64,000 nt of DNA, from NCBI RefSeq assembly GCF_004519405.1, contig NZ_SGWI01000001.1, forward strand, positions 1,302,001 to 1,366,000. The letters run 5' to 3'. Shown here one piece after another: positions 1 through 8,020 of the stretch. The stretch is from Pseudomonas sp. BCA17 (lineage in GTDB: Bacteria > Pseudomonadota > Gammaproteobacteria > Pseudomonadales > Pseudomonadaceae). The translations under genes and the position numbers were made by a program. A model generated the notes under the pieces. The model was not told the origin of the DNA, did no database searches, and worked only from the letters and a program-made list of their open reading frames with translations. Positions within the stretch are counted from its first letter, which is position 1. Each line of letters opens with the position of its first letter.

Positions 1-240
1 CTTTTCGAAGATCGACTTGCCGTAGTCCATCACCCGGCAAACGGGTGGGATTGCATCGGCGGAGATTTCCACCAGGTCCAATTTGGACTCTTCAGCGATA
101 CGAAGCGCTTCATCAATCGAGACGATGCCAATCTGCTCGCCGTCAGCGCCAATTAACCGAACCTCGCGTGCCGAGATATTCTCGTTGATCGGGGCTTTCG
201 GTGCAGCTCGTTTATCTTGTCTCATTTCACGCTTAATAAT
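1..240 (-). CDS. infC: Translation initiation factor IF-3 (3'-truncated by window edge)
   Basis: IF-3 binds the 30S subunit, keeps 50S off and proofreads the start codon. Only the N-terminal domain, about 80 residues, is in the window; the rest lies beyond position 1. The stretch [15 protein letters not shown] and the following [21 protein letters not shown] are characteristic of IF-3. No ATG precedes the conserved region in a usable place. The reading frame can begin at ATT at 240-238 (or the next ATT at 237-235), matching the rare AUU start that is a known hallmark of infC and the basis of its autoregulation. A GGAG lies inside the last codons of thrS, whose stop at 245-243 is directly upstream, so translation is probably coupled to thrS. 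An internal ATG (MRQDKRA) is the alternative start and is less likely. Confidence 0.9.
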   Translation of the reverse strand, partial: MIKREMRQDKRAAPKAPINENISAREVRLIGADGEQIGIVSIDEALRIAEESKLDLVEISADAIPPVCRVMDYGKSIFEK

Positions 241-242
241 AA

Positions 243-2165
243 TTACTCCGAATCTGGGCGACCACGCCGGGAAACCGCTTGCGCGAGAAACTCAGCGAAC
301 TGGGCGACGGGCATCGAGCCCAGGTCAGCACCTTCACGAGTACGCACAGCGACAGTCTGCATCTCGACTTCCCGATCTCCAATAACCAAAAGATAGGGAA
401 CCTTGAGCAAAGTATGCTCACGGATTTTAAAGCCGATCTTTTCATTTCTCAAGTCGGACTTGGCACGAAATCCGCTTTCGTTGAGAGTTTTTTCAACTTC
501 AGCGGCGAAATCCGCCTGTTTATCAGTGATATTCATGATCACTGCCTGGGTCGGAGCCAGCCACGCAGGGAATGCACCCTCGTAGTGCTCGATCAGGATA
601 CCGACGAACCGCTCGAACGAGCCGAGGATCGCCCGATGCAACATAACCGGGTGTTTACGGCTGTTGTCTTCGGAGACGTATTCGGCGCCCAAACGGATCG
701 GGAGGTTAAAATCGAGCTGCAGGGTACCACACTGCCAGACGCGACCAAGGCAATCTTTCAGCGAAAATTCGATCTTCGGACCGTAGAAAGCGCCCTCACC
801 CGGCTGCAGGTCGTACGCAAGCCCCGCACTGTCCAGCGCTGCGGCCAATGCAGCTTCGGCGCGATCCCACAGCTCATCGGAGCCGACACGTTTTTCCGGA
901 CGAGTGGACAGCTTCATCTCGACTTCGGTAAAGCCGAAATCTCGATAAACGTCCATGGTCAGCTTGATGAACGCGGCGGATTCAGCCTGCATCTGCTCTT
1001 CGGTGCAGAAGATATGGGCGTCGTCCTGGGTGAAGCCACGCACACGCATGATGCCGTGCAACGCACCCGATGGCTCGTTACGGTGGCAGGCACCGAATTC
1101 GGCCAGGCGCATCGGCAGCTCGCGGTAGCTCTTCAGGCCCTGGTTGAACACCTGCACGTGGCAAGGGCAGTTCATCGGCTTGATGGCGTAGTCGCGGTTT
1201 TCCGACTGGGTGGTGAACATGTTGTCGGCGTAGTTGGCCCAGTGCCCGGATTTCTCCCACAGGCTGCGATCAACGACCTGAGGCGTCTTGATCTCCAGGT
1301 AGCCGTTTTCGCGTTGAACCTTGCGCATGTACTGCTCGAGCACTTGATACAGGGTCCAGCCGTTCGGGTGCCAGAACACCATGCCCGGAGCCTCTTCCTG
1401 GAGGTGGAACAGGTTCAGGCGCTTGCCGATCTTGCGGTGATCGCGCTTTTCAGCTTCTTCGATGCGCTGGATGTAGGCCGCCAGTTGTTTCTTGTCAGCC
1501 CATGCAGTGCCGTAGATCCGCTGCAGTTGCTCGTTCTTCGCATCACCGCGCCAGTAGGCACCGGACAGCTTGGTCAGCTTGAACGATTTGAGGAAGCGCG
1601 TGTTCGGCACGTGCGGACCACGGCACATGTCGACATATTCTTCGTGGTAGTACAGGCCCATCGCCTGCTCGTCCGGCATGTCTTCCACCAGACGCAGCTT
1701 GTAGTCCTCACCACGAGCGGTGAAGACGTCGATCACTTCGGCGCGCGGCGTAACCTTCTTGATCACGTCGTAATCTTTTTCGATCAGCGCATGCATGCGC
1801 TGCTCGATGGCCGCGAGGTCGTCCGGAGTGAAAGGACGCTCGTAGGCGATATCGTAATAAAAGCCTTCTTCGATGACCGGGCCGATCACCATTTTCGCCG
1901 TCGGGTACAACTGCTTAACCGCATGGCCAATCAAGTGCGCGCAAGAGTGGCGAATGATCTCCAGCCCCTCCTGATCCTTGGGCGTGATGATTTGCAGGCT
2001 GGCATCGGTGGTGATCAGGTCGCTGGCGTCGACCAGCTTGCCATCGACCTTGCCGGCCACGGTGGCCTTGGCCAGGCCGGCACCAATGGATGCGGCGACT
2101 TCGGCTACGGAAACCGAATGATCGAATGAACGTTGACTGCCGTCGGGAAGAGTAATAGTTGGCAT
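243..2165 (-). CDS. thrS: Threonyl-tRNA synthetase
   Basis: Charges tRNA-Thr with threonine in the cytoplasm. The 640-residue product has the usual class II length and order: an N-terminal TGS-like domain ([10 protein letters not shown]), an editing domain containing [10 protein letters not shown] and a [10 protein letters not shown] segment, the catalytic core with MNCPCH and the FTQDDAHIF region, and a C-terminal anticodon-binding domain. The start was set at the ATG at 2165, which begins the family-typical [19 protein letters not shown] stands just before it, while the 11 upstream in-frame codons run into a leader hairpin. infC follows after a gap of only a few bases. Expression is probably controlled at translation by the leader structures at 2185-2279. 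Confidence 0.97.
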   Translation of the reverse strand: MPTITLPDGSQRSFDHSVSVAEVAASIGAGLAKATVAGKVDGKLVDASDLITTDASLQIITPKDQEGLEIIRHSCAHLIGHAVKQLYPTAKMVIGPVIEEGFYYDIAYERPFTPDDLAAIEQRMHALIEKDYDVIKKVTPRAEVIDVFTARGEDYKLRLVEDMPDEQAMGLYYHEEYVDMCRGPHVPNTRFLKSFKLTKLSGAYWRGDAKNEQLQRIYGTAWADKKQLAAYIQRIEEAEKRDHRKIGKRLNLFHLQEEAPGMVFWHPNGWTLYQVLEQYMRKVQRENGYLEIKTPQVVDRSLWEKSGHWANYADNMFTTQSENRDYAIKPMNCPCHVQVFNQGLKSYRELPMRLAEFGACHRNEPSGALHGIMRVRGFTQDDAHIFCTEEQMQAESAAFIKLTMDVYRDFGFTEVEMKLSTRPEKRVGSDELWDRAEAALAAALDSAGLAYDLQPGEGAFYGPKIEFSLKDCLGRVWQCGTLQLDFNLPIRLGAEYVSEDNSRKHPVMLHRAILGSFERFVGILIEHYEGAFPAWLAPTQAVIMNITDKQADFAAEVEKTLNESGFRAKSDLRNEKIGFKIREHTLLKVPYLLVIGDREVEMQTVAVRTREGADLGSMPVAQFAEFLAQAVSRRGRPDSE

Positions 2166-2184
2166 GGCGCCTCCTCTCCTAGTG

Positions 2185-2279
2185 GTGACCCCTACCAAAG
2201 GTCACGTGGGTTGGGATGAGCCAGTACAAGATCCAATACCAGGCCGTTCAATGATGAACGCCTGCCTTACAGCGGCAGG
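2185..2279 (-). promoter_or_regulatory. Candidate thrS translational operator with two tRNA-Thr anticodon-arm mimics
   Basis: Read on the minus strand, the thrS leader has three hairpins. The one nearest the start (2205-2185) has stem GTGACC/GGTCAC, extended by a U-G pair. Its 7-nt loop TTGGTAG is nearly the anticodon loop of tRNA-Thr(GGU), with U33, GGU and A37 in place. The farthest one (2279-2261) has stem CCTGCC/GGCAGG and the 7-nt loop GCTGTAA, which puts UGU, another Thr anticodon, at the anticodon position; position 33 is C instead of U. A third stem, CGTTCA/TGAACG (2260-2245), lies between them. In E. coli the thrS operator likewise uses two anticodon-arm-like hairpins bound by the dimeric enzyme to block ribosome entry. 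That the same happens here is inference. Confidence 0.6.
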
Positions 2280-2531
2280 AGCCTTTCGGCCAACCGATAA
2301 TCGAACCAGAGTGACTGGAGTGAGCTAAAAAGACATGGCGAGGCGGCAAATGGCGCGCCTGGGAAATAGCCAGAAAGCGGATGCTAGCACAGATGAACGG
2401 TCATCGCGTTGGCGACTCTTTATGTGAAGACAAATTCCAGGCTTTATAGCCGCAAAAGTGAACTTGGACTGTACGACAGCCCTCAAACCCACTGAGAATC
2501 GACGTTCGTCCTCAAACCAAAGGAGCACTCC

Positions 2532-2846
2532 ATGATGCGTTTTACCTCCAGCCTCGCTCTCGCCGCCTCCCTGACCCTCCTTTCCCTCGGTGCACAGGCA
2601 GCAGCCCCATCGAACTGGCCAGCTGGCGCACGGGACAGCTTCGTCAGCGACTGCAGCAAGGCTGCCAGCCAGAACGTGGATGCCAAAACCGCAAAAACTC
2701 ACTGCGAATGCGGCGCCGACAAGATCAACGCCGAATTGAGCACCGCCGAAATCAAGGAGCTCATGACTAACCCGAACGCCAGCCCGGAGCTTAGGAACAA
2801 AGCCGTCGCGGCTATTTCGTCCTGCAAAGTCGTGAAGAAAAACTAA
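2532..2846 (+). CDS. Small exported protein of unknown function with four cysteines
   Basis: A 104-residue protein with a clear Sec signal peptide: basic start MMRF, hydrophobic core LALAASLTLLSL, and probable cleavage after GAQA-A. The mature part is about 80 residues, helical in character, and has four cysteines: one early, a CEC pair and one near the C-terminus. Two disulfides in the periplasm are therefore plausible. AGGAG precedes the ATG at 2532, with a second ATG immediately after it. The gene lies alone, divergent from thrS. I do not recognise the family well enough to name a function. Confidence 0.75.
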   Translation: MMRFTSSLALAASLTLLSLGAQAAAPSNWPAGARDSFVSDCSKAASQNVDAKTAKTHCECGADKINAELSTAEIKELMTNPNASPELRNKAVAAISSCKVVKKN

Positions 2847-2890
2847 GATTTGCCACTGATCACACAGCTTCACTGCGGATAAAACAGTCC

Positions 2891-2980
2891 AAAAGCCGCC
2901 ATTTCTCACAAAATACGCAGCTTTTACGGCTTTTTTTATCAGTTGATATTTCGGGCCAAAGCCCCGTAGATCGGGGCTTT
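2891..2980 (+). terminator. Weak hairpins downstream of the small exported protein
   Basis: AAAAGCCG at 2891 can pair with CGGCTTTTTTT at 2927-2937 over a long loop, giving a U-rich tail on the plus strand. A second stem AAAGCCCCG/CGGGGCTTT lies at 2958-2980 and has only three T after it. One or both may end the transcript from 2532; neither is a textbook terminator. Confidence 0.35.
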
Positions 2981-3135
2981 CAGCAGGCCAGGGCATGAAA
3001 CACAACGCTATTGATTAGCAAACAGTGCCTTGGGGGGGCTCCCAAGTCGAACATTTCGACTATGATAGCTCGGTGTGCCCAGTTGGCCTGAGCAGCACAG
3101 CACTACTGAAAATATATGTTTCTTGGAGATACACC

Positions 3136-3348
3136 ATGTCTAATCGCCAAACCGGCACCGTTAAATGGTTCAACGATGAAAAAGGCTTCGGCTTCATCAC
3201 TCCTCAAGGTGGCGGTGACGACCTGTTCGTACACTTCAAAGCTATCGAAAGCGACGGTTTCAAAAGCCTGAAAGAAGGCCAAACCGTTTCCTTCGTGGCT
3301 GAGAAAGGCCAAAAGGGTATGCAAGCTGCACAAGTTCGCGGCGAGTAA
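3136..3348 (+). CDS. Cold-shock domain protein (CspA/CapA family)
   Basis: A 70-residue single cold-shock domain. It carries the RNA-binding motifs RNP1 (KGFGFI) and RNP2 (LFVHF) on the five-strand OB fold, so it is expected to bind single-stranded RNA or DNA as an RNA chaperone. The start is the ATG at 3136, preceded by TTGGAGAT. The longer reading frame upstream has no family similarity. A leader of at least several dozen bases containing TATGAT at 3061-3066 could hold the promoter. A strong terminator follows the stop. Several paralogues are usual in Pseudomonas, so I give no symbol. Confidence 0.93.
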   Translation: MSNRQTGTVKWFNDEKGFGFITPQGGGDDLFVHFKAIESDGFKSLKEGQTVSFVAEKGQKGMQAAQVRGE

Positions 3349-3362
3349 TTCCCCGCTGAGCT

Positions 3363-3394
3363 AAAAAAACCCCGTCCATGTGACGGGGTTTTTT
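3363..3394. terminator. Bidirectional rho-independent terminator
   Basis: An ACCCCGTC stem with a CATGT loop and GACGGGGT is flanked by A-run and T-run on its two sides. It can end both the cold-shock gene (plus) and the convergent lipoprotein gene (minus). Confidence 0.85.
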
Positions 3395-3421
3395 ATGGGC
3401 GCTACAAAAGACGAGACGCTA

Positions 3422-3742
3422 TCAGCCGCAATTGACCCGCGTGATCACCAGATTGTCGTCGGTGTTCAGGTTCAAGCGGTCGGAGCGATATTCCAGCGTA
3501 ATCATATCGTTGGGCTTGAGGATACGTGCGTTCTGCGCACCGGCACGCGTACGCGCCTGCTCCAGCAACTGAGGCGAGGCTTTCTGGCCGATCGTGAACT
3601 CGGCGGCCTTCGACTCACAGCGGCTATGGCCGGAATCGGTCACGGTGGCATCTTTGCCTGGCTCAGAGGCACCCGGGGTGCTGCAACCCGCCAATGCGAG
3701 TGCTGCCAACAAAGTACCGAATGATGCGAGCTTCCAAGGCAT
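3422..3742 (-). CDS. Lipoprotein of the I78 peptidase-inhibitor family
   Basis: A 106-residue protein with a lipoprotein signal (LALAGC, lipidated Cys at about residue 20). The mature part keeps the features of the I78 inhibitor family: one Cys near the start (RCESKAAEF), one at the very end (VNCG), and the motif ARILKPNDMITLEYRSDRLN before a final ITRVNCG. Members are thought to inhibit serine proteases. As a lipoprotein it would sit on the inner or outer membrane facing the periplasm. It may protect the cell from its own or foreign proteases; the target cannot be told from sequence. It converges with the cold-shock gene across a shared terminator. Confidence 0.8.
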   Translation of the reverse strand: MPWKLASFGTLLAALALAGCSTPGASEPGKDATVTDSGHSRCESKAAEFTIGQKASPQLLEQARTRAGAQNARILKPNDMITLEYRSDRLNLNTDDNLVITRVNCG

Positions 3743-3886
3743 GAAGCCTCCTATGATAAAAAATGGACAGAGATCGTGCGACAGCAGTCAAGGCGATTGG
3801 TTTCAAGACGTTAACCGCCTGCGCGCAAGTCTGCCTGACTCATGACCGGCAAGCGCACGGTCAATCGTGACTAGATATGAACGTAT

Positions 3887-4195
3887 TCAGTAGATATCGA
3901 TGTAGTCAGACGACGGTTTTGGCCAATTCTGTTTCAGTGCATTGAAAATCTGCATGACCCAGACTTCATCGCTGGCCGCCACGATGCCCACATAGCCGGC
4001 CCCTTTGGCCCAGGTCTCCAGGCGAAACAGCAGGCCCTCAACGTCGAAACCGCCGACAGCCTTGCCGGAAGATATATAGGCGATACCGGCTCTGGTTACC
4101 CGCAATTGGGTATGTTCGTCATCACTGGCACTGGCAATGAGTTGACGCACGGCTTCCAGCGTCAGGTTCTCGGGGTTGCTCAAATCGATCTGCAC
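3887..4195 (-). CDS. Conserved hypothetical protein, 102 residues
   Basis: A soluble protein with no signal peptide or membrane segment. It has an acidic, Leu-rich N-terminus (NPENLTLEAVRQLIASASDD) followed by an alpha/beta-like stretch ending with EVWVMQIFNALKQNWPKPSSDYIDIY. The start appears to be GTG at 4195 with only a weak GGGAAA upstream. The gene stands alone and no function can be assigned. The coding character is supported by length, composition and the absence of a better competing frame. Confidence 0.6.
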   Translation of the reverse strand: MQIDLSNPENLTLEAVRQLIASASDDEHTQLRVTRAGIAYISSGKAVGGFDVEGLLFRLETWAKGAGYVGIVAASDEVWVMQIFNALKQNWPKPSSDYIDIY

Positions 4196-4350
4196 GCGGC
4201 GTTTCCCAACCTTTAAACAGGCACACAGTGTCGCACAGCACCTGCCCTATGCCTAAGTAGCAGTGCCAATCGTGGCTTAAAGTGGTTAACTTCCCACGCT
4301 AACGCCGCGTTTTAGCGAACTGCCCCGTACCTACAGCTCACGAGACCTTC

Positions 4351-4563
4351 ATGACCACCGTAACGCTCCAAGCCGACATCAAAGCCAAATGGCCCCAGGG
4401 ACAAAGCGCCTATAGCCCTGGAAGCCCTGAAGAGCTGGCAATCATTGGTATCGACCTGCTGGTCAAGGAGCTCGGCACCCTGGCGGCACAAGCGTTCATC
4501 GGCCAAGTATTCGAAAAATACCCGGCCGACCACCTGGGCGCCCACAATCCGGAGCGCGAATAA
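4351..4563 (+). CDS. Small hypothetical protein, 70 residues
   Basis: A short soluble protein, MTTVTLQADIKAKWPQGQSA followed by an acidic helix-like middle (EELAIIGIDLLVKELGTLAAQAF) and a charged tail. There is a GAGA-type ribosome site before the ATG and a GC-rich hairpin after the stop (about 4567-4588). Function unknown. An opposing frame (4312-4545, minus) covers the same bases, but its Cys-rich, Arg-rich composition looks like a shadow. Confidence 0.55.
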   Translation: MTTVTLQADIKAKWPQGQSAYSPGSPEELAIIGIDLLVKELGTLAAQAFIGQVFEKYPADHLGAHNPERE

Positions 4564-4596
4564 GAACCGGCCGGCGAACGCCGACCGGCAACTGCA

Positions 4597-5625
4597 TTAC
4601 TTCAGGCGTGCCAAACGCTCAGTCAGCAGATCAAAGAAGCCCTGGGCATCGCCGTTCTCAACCCAGAACGCGTTTTTCGGCTGTTTCAGGCCGTCGTACC
4701 AGTCGACGATGGTCTGACCGAAGGTTGGGCCTTCGCGGCTGTCGACTACCACATTCACCTCACGTCCGCTGAACAACGCAGGCTTCAGCAGGTAGGCAAT
4801 GACCGTGGCGTCGTGTACCGGGCCGCCAGGAATGCCGTAGTGCTCCATGTCGCCCTTGACGTATTCATTGAGAATATCGCCCACCACCTTGCTTGCATTG
4901 TTGTTAAGCGCGGCGATTTTTTTCAGGCGAGCCTCGCTGGTCAGCACCTTGTGGGTCACATCCAGTGGTAGGTAGGTCAGCTTTACACCACTTTTCAGCA
5001 CGATCTCAGCCGCAGCCGGATCGGCGAACAGGTTGAACTCGGCCACTGGCGTAATATTGCCGCCATTGAAATGCGCGCCCCCCATCACGACGACTTCCTT
5101 GATGCCCTGGGTGATTTCAGGTGCCTGGGTCAATGCCAGCGCCAGGTTGGTCTGTGGGCCGAGCATGGCGAGGGTAATGCTGTGCGGCTTGGCAGTGCTC
5201 AGGGTCTTGATCAGGTAGTCGACGGCATTGCCTTCGGCCAGGCCTTTCTTGGGCTCGTGCACGGTAACGCCGGAAATGCCTTCCTTGCCATGAATGTTCT
5301 CTGCGTAGATCGGCGTGCGCAGCAGCGGTTTTGGCGCACCGGCGTACACCGGAATATCTTCGCGCCCTGCCCACTCGCGTGCCAGGCGAGCATTGCGGGA
5401 GGTCTTGTCCAGGCGCACATTGCCGGCGACGGTGGTCAACGCACGAATGTTCAACTCCTCCGGCGAGGCCATGGCGAACAGCAACGCCACCACATCATCG
5501 GCCCCCGGATCGGTATCGATGATCAGGTCGATTTTTTCCGCCGCTTGGGCGCTTGCAGCAGTGAGCGCGGACAAAAGCAGAACACTCCGGAACAGGTTTT
5601 TCAGGGTAGGTAGACCACGTTGCAT
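4597..5625 (-). CDS. Periplasmic nucleoside hydrolase, last gene of the ribose operon
   Basis: Hydrolyses the N-glycosidic bond of nucleosides, giving base plus ribose. The family's calcium- and ribose-binding motif DTDPGADDVVALL is near the N-terminus, and the middle has the MLGPQTNLALAL and VMGGAHFNGGN segments of IunH-type enzymes. Unlike the cytoplasmic E. coli enzymes it begins with a Sec signal peptide (NLFRSVLLLSALTAASAQA-A), so it should act in the periplasm. It lies 27 bp after rbsD on the same strand. The inferred job is to release ribose outside the inner membrane for the RbsBAC importer encoded in front. Substrate preference (inosine/uridine or other) cannot be read from the sequence. 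Confidence 0.88.
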   Translation of the reverse strand: MQRGLPTLKNLFRSVLLLSALTAASAQAAEKIDLIIDTDPGADDVVALLFAMASPEELNIRALTTVAGNVRLDKTSRNARLAREWAGREDIPVYAGAPKPLLRTPIYAENIHGKEGISGVTVHEPKKGLAEGNAVDYLIKTLSTAKPHSITLAMLGPQTNLALALTQAPEITQGIKEVVVMGGAHFNGGNITPVAEFNLFADPAAAEIVLKSGVKLTYLPLDVTHKVLTSEARLKKIAALNNNASKVVGDILNEYVKGDMEHYGIPGGPVHDATVIAYLLKPALFSGREVNVVVDSREGPTFGQTIVDWYDGLKQPKNAFWVENGDAQGFFDLLTERLARLK

Positions 5626-5652
5626 AAAGCACTCCTTGTCATAGGGGGGACG

Positions 5653-6057
5653 CTAGAACGTTACGCCGGACACCAGCGCGATATTGCAGTACGGCTGACA
5701 CTCGCCGGTGCGCACAACCGCACGGGCATTGCGACTCAGTTGCTTGAATTCGTCATGGCTGAGCAGACGTCTCTCACCCAACGCAGCCTGCTCTGCGAGC
5801 GCATTGAGCGCGGTCAGAGCAGGTGGTTGTTTAACCAGGATCTCTTCCGCCAGCACATGGCTTTCCACCTGCATTTCGCTAAGCACGATACGCAAGGTGC
5901 TGATGAAATCCGGAATACCCTGGGTCAGCGCCAGGTCGATCAACTCCACGCCGGGAGGCACCGGCAGGCCGGCGTCACCGATGACCAGGATATCGCCGTG
6001 GCCCAGAGACGCGATGACCCGCGACAGGGCAATATTAAGCAGAGGTGTCTTTTTCAT
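5653..6057 (-). CDS. rbsD: D-ribose pyranase
   Basis: Interconverts the pyranose and furanose forms of ribose so that the kinase gets its substrate. The product is 134 residues, close to the usual length. The family N-terminus (MKKTPLLN, then [21 protein letters not shown]) is present with the conserved His of LGHGD and the Asp of GDAG. The end contains [17 protein letters not shown]. Its start overlaps the stop of rbsK by 4 bp, which suggests coupled translation. It is sixth in the order rbsB-A-C-R-K-D. Confidence 0.95.
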   Translation of the reverse strand: MKKTPLLNIALSRVIASLGHGDILVIGDAGLPVPPGVELIDLALTQGIPDFISTLRIVLSEMQVESHVLAEEILVKQPPALTALNALAEQAALGERRLLSHDEFKQLSRNARAVVRTGECQPYCNIALVSGVTF

Positions 6058-6971
6058 GAGGGCACAAAACCTTGTACGTCGTGCAGCGTAGGAATGGAGG
6101 GCTGAGCGCCGGCACGGGTCACTGACAACGCCGCCGCCACCTGGCCAAAACGGATCGCCTCGGCCTCGCTCTTGCCTGCGGCCAGCGCGGCGGCAAAGCC
6201 ACCTACGAAGGTATCGCCGGCGGCCGTGGTATCCACCGCCTTGACCTTCGGCGCAGCCAGGTGTTCGAAGCCTTTACCGTCGGCAAACAGTGCCCCCTGG
6301 GCGCCAAGGGTGATGATCACCTTGCTTGCCCCCGCCTTGATCAGCGCTGTCGCCGCGACCTTGGCGCTGTCGAGTGAGTCGACCGTCACGCCGCTCAGGG
6401 CGGTGGCTTCACTTTCATTGGGGATCAGGTAATCGATCGAGCGATACCACTCGGCAGGCAAAGGTGCGCTTGCCGGGGCAGGATTGAGAATGACCGTCTT
6501 GCCCAGCTCGCGACCGCGCTTGAGCGCATGTCCAACGGTATCCATCGGCACTTCAAGCTGACAGATGATCACTTCTGCCGCCTGTAACACCGCATCGCAG
6601 TTTTCCAGAGACGTTGGCGTCAACTGGCCATTGCTGCCCGCGACAATGACAATTGCGTTCTGGCTGTTGTCATCCACCACGATCAACGCGACACCGCTGG
6701 AACCGTCCACGGTACTGACCGCCTGGCAGTCGACCCCCTCCGCCAGCAGCGCATCACGCAATTGGCTGCCATAGGCATCAGTACCCACGCAACCAATCAT
6801 TGCGACATCAGCCCCCAGACGGGCCAATGCGACTGCCTGGTTCGCGCCCTTGCCACCGGGAACGGTGGAAAACGTCTGGCCGACCAGGGTTTCTCCGGCA
6901 CGCGGCAAGCGACTGGCACGGGTGACCAGGTCCATGTTCAAGCTGCCTATTACCACTACTTTTGCTGGCAT
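6054..6971 (-). CDS. rbsK: Ribokinase
   Basis: Phosphorylates ribose to ribose-5-phosphate. This is a 305-residue PfkB-family kinase with the sugar-binding [15 protein letters not shown] near the N-terminus and the C-terminal ATP/anion-hole motif [17 protein letters not shown], where the Asp of AAGD is the catalytic base. The middle contains NPAPA, typical of ribokinases. It sits 23 bp after rbsR and overlaps rbsD. Confidence 0.96.
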   Translation of the reverse strand: MPAKVVVIGSLNMDLVTRASRLPRAGETLVGQTFSTVPGGKGANQAVALARLGADVAMIGCVGTDAYGSQLRDALLAEGVDCQAVSTVDGSSGVALIVVDDNSQNAIVIVAGSNGQLTPTSLENCDAVLQAAEVIICQLEVPMDTVGHALKRGRELGKTVILNPAPASAPLPAEWYRSIDYLIPNESEATALSGVTVDSLDSAKVAATALIKAGASKVIITLGAQGALFADGKGFEHLAAPKVKAVDTTAAGDTFVGGFAAALAAGKSEAEAIRFGQVAAALSVTRAGAQPSIPTLHDVQGFVPS

Positions 6972-6994
6972 ACATCAGTACTCATCAATTCGGT

Positions 6995-8017
6995 TCAGCG
7001 GTATTGGGCGAACGCATCGGCCAATGGCGCGGTTGACTCACGCAAAACAATGCTGGGCGTCACGATGCGTTGATCGATCGGCAATTGGGGTGTTGCTATG
7101 CGTTGCAGTAATAATTCGGCAGCGGTCTCGCCCAATTGCAGGATCGACTGCCCGACCGTGGTCAGCGCGGGGTAAACGTAGCGCCCCATCTGAATATCAT
7201 CGAAACCGATCACCGACAGCTCGCCCGGCACACGGATATTGCGCTCCGCGGCCGCGCGCAGCACGCCAAAACCAATCATATCGTTGCAGGCGAAAATCGC
7301 GCTGGGCGGTTTTCCCGATAACAACTGCACCGCTGCGGCATAACCACCCGTGCTGGTGAAGTCGCTTTCCAGGACGCGACCATCCAACGCCTCGACGCCC
7401 GCCTCGCGCAACGCACGCTGATATCCCGCCAGACGCATCTGAGCCACGCGGGTATGCCCAGGGCCGCCGATACAGGCGATGTCCCGATGCCCCAGTTCCA
7501 GTAAGTGCCGGGTGGCAAGGTAAGCGCCTTCTTCGTGATCGATACGCACCAGATCGACATCGATACCATCCAGCGCCCGGTCGACAATCACCATGGGCGT
7601 GCGTACCGCACTCAAGCCGGCGGCAAGACCACTGTCATCGCCGCCCACGGACGTCACGATCAAGCCGTCGACGCGCTTTTCCAACAACACGCGCAAATAA
7701 CTGCGCTGTTTATCAGCGTCGTCGTCGGAGTTGCAGAGAATCACGCAGTAGCCATTGCGCTCGCAATAATCCTCAATCCCCCGAGCCAGCTCCGCAAAAT
7801 ACGGGTTGAGGCTATTGGGCACCAACAGGCCGATGGTCGCCGTGGTCTTGGCCTTGAGCGAACGTGCTACGGCGCTGGGCACATAGTCCAACTGCTTGAT
7901 CGCCGCCTCGACCTTGATGCGTACCGGCTCGCTGACCGGACGCGTCTTGTTCACCACATGGGACACCGTGGTATAGGAAATACCCGCAAGCGCTGCCACA
8001 TCCTTGATCGTTGCCAT
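6995..8017 (-). CDS. rbsR: LacI-family repressor of the ribose operon
   Basis: A 340-residue LacI/GalR regulator. The N-terminal helix-turn-helix (ATIKDVAALAGISYTTVSHVVNKTRPVSE) is followed by the hinge helix around PSAVARSLKAK and a periplasmic-binding-protein-like effector domain (TIGLLVPNSLNPYFAELARGIE to the end). The gene lies inside the operon between rbsC (3 bp away) and rbsK. It would therefore control its own synthesis through the palindrome at 11691-11704. Ribose or a phosphorylated derivative is the expected inducer. Confidence 0.94.
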   Translation of the reverse strand: MATIKDVAALAGISYTTVSHVVNKTRPVSEPVRIKVEAAIKQLDYVPSAVARSLKAKTTATIGLLVPNSLNPYFAELARGIEDYCERNGYCVILCNSDDDADKQRSYLRVLLEKRVDGLIVTSVGGDDSGLAAGLSAVRTPMVIVDRALDGIDVDLVRIDHEEGAYLATRHLLELGHRDIACIGGPGHTRVAQMRLAGYQRALREAGVEALDGRVLESDFTSTGGYAAAVQLLSGKPPSAIFACNDMIGFGVLRAAAERNIRVPGELSVIGFDDIQMGRYVYPALTTVGQSILQLGETAAELLLQRIATPQLPIDQRIVTPSIVLRESTAPLADAFAQYR

Positions 8018-8020
8018 GGT

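Noticed and set aside
279..2129. Very long open frame (616 codons) on the plus strand opposite thrS
   Set aside because: It mirrors thrS codon by codon, has no ribosome site or family resemblance, and arises from GC-rich codon bias in the antisense frame.
2325..3005. 226-codon minus-strand frame over the small exported protein gene
   Set aside because: It covers both an intergenic hairpin region and a gene with a signal peptide and ribosome site on the other strand; its residues show no family pattern.
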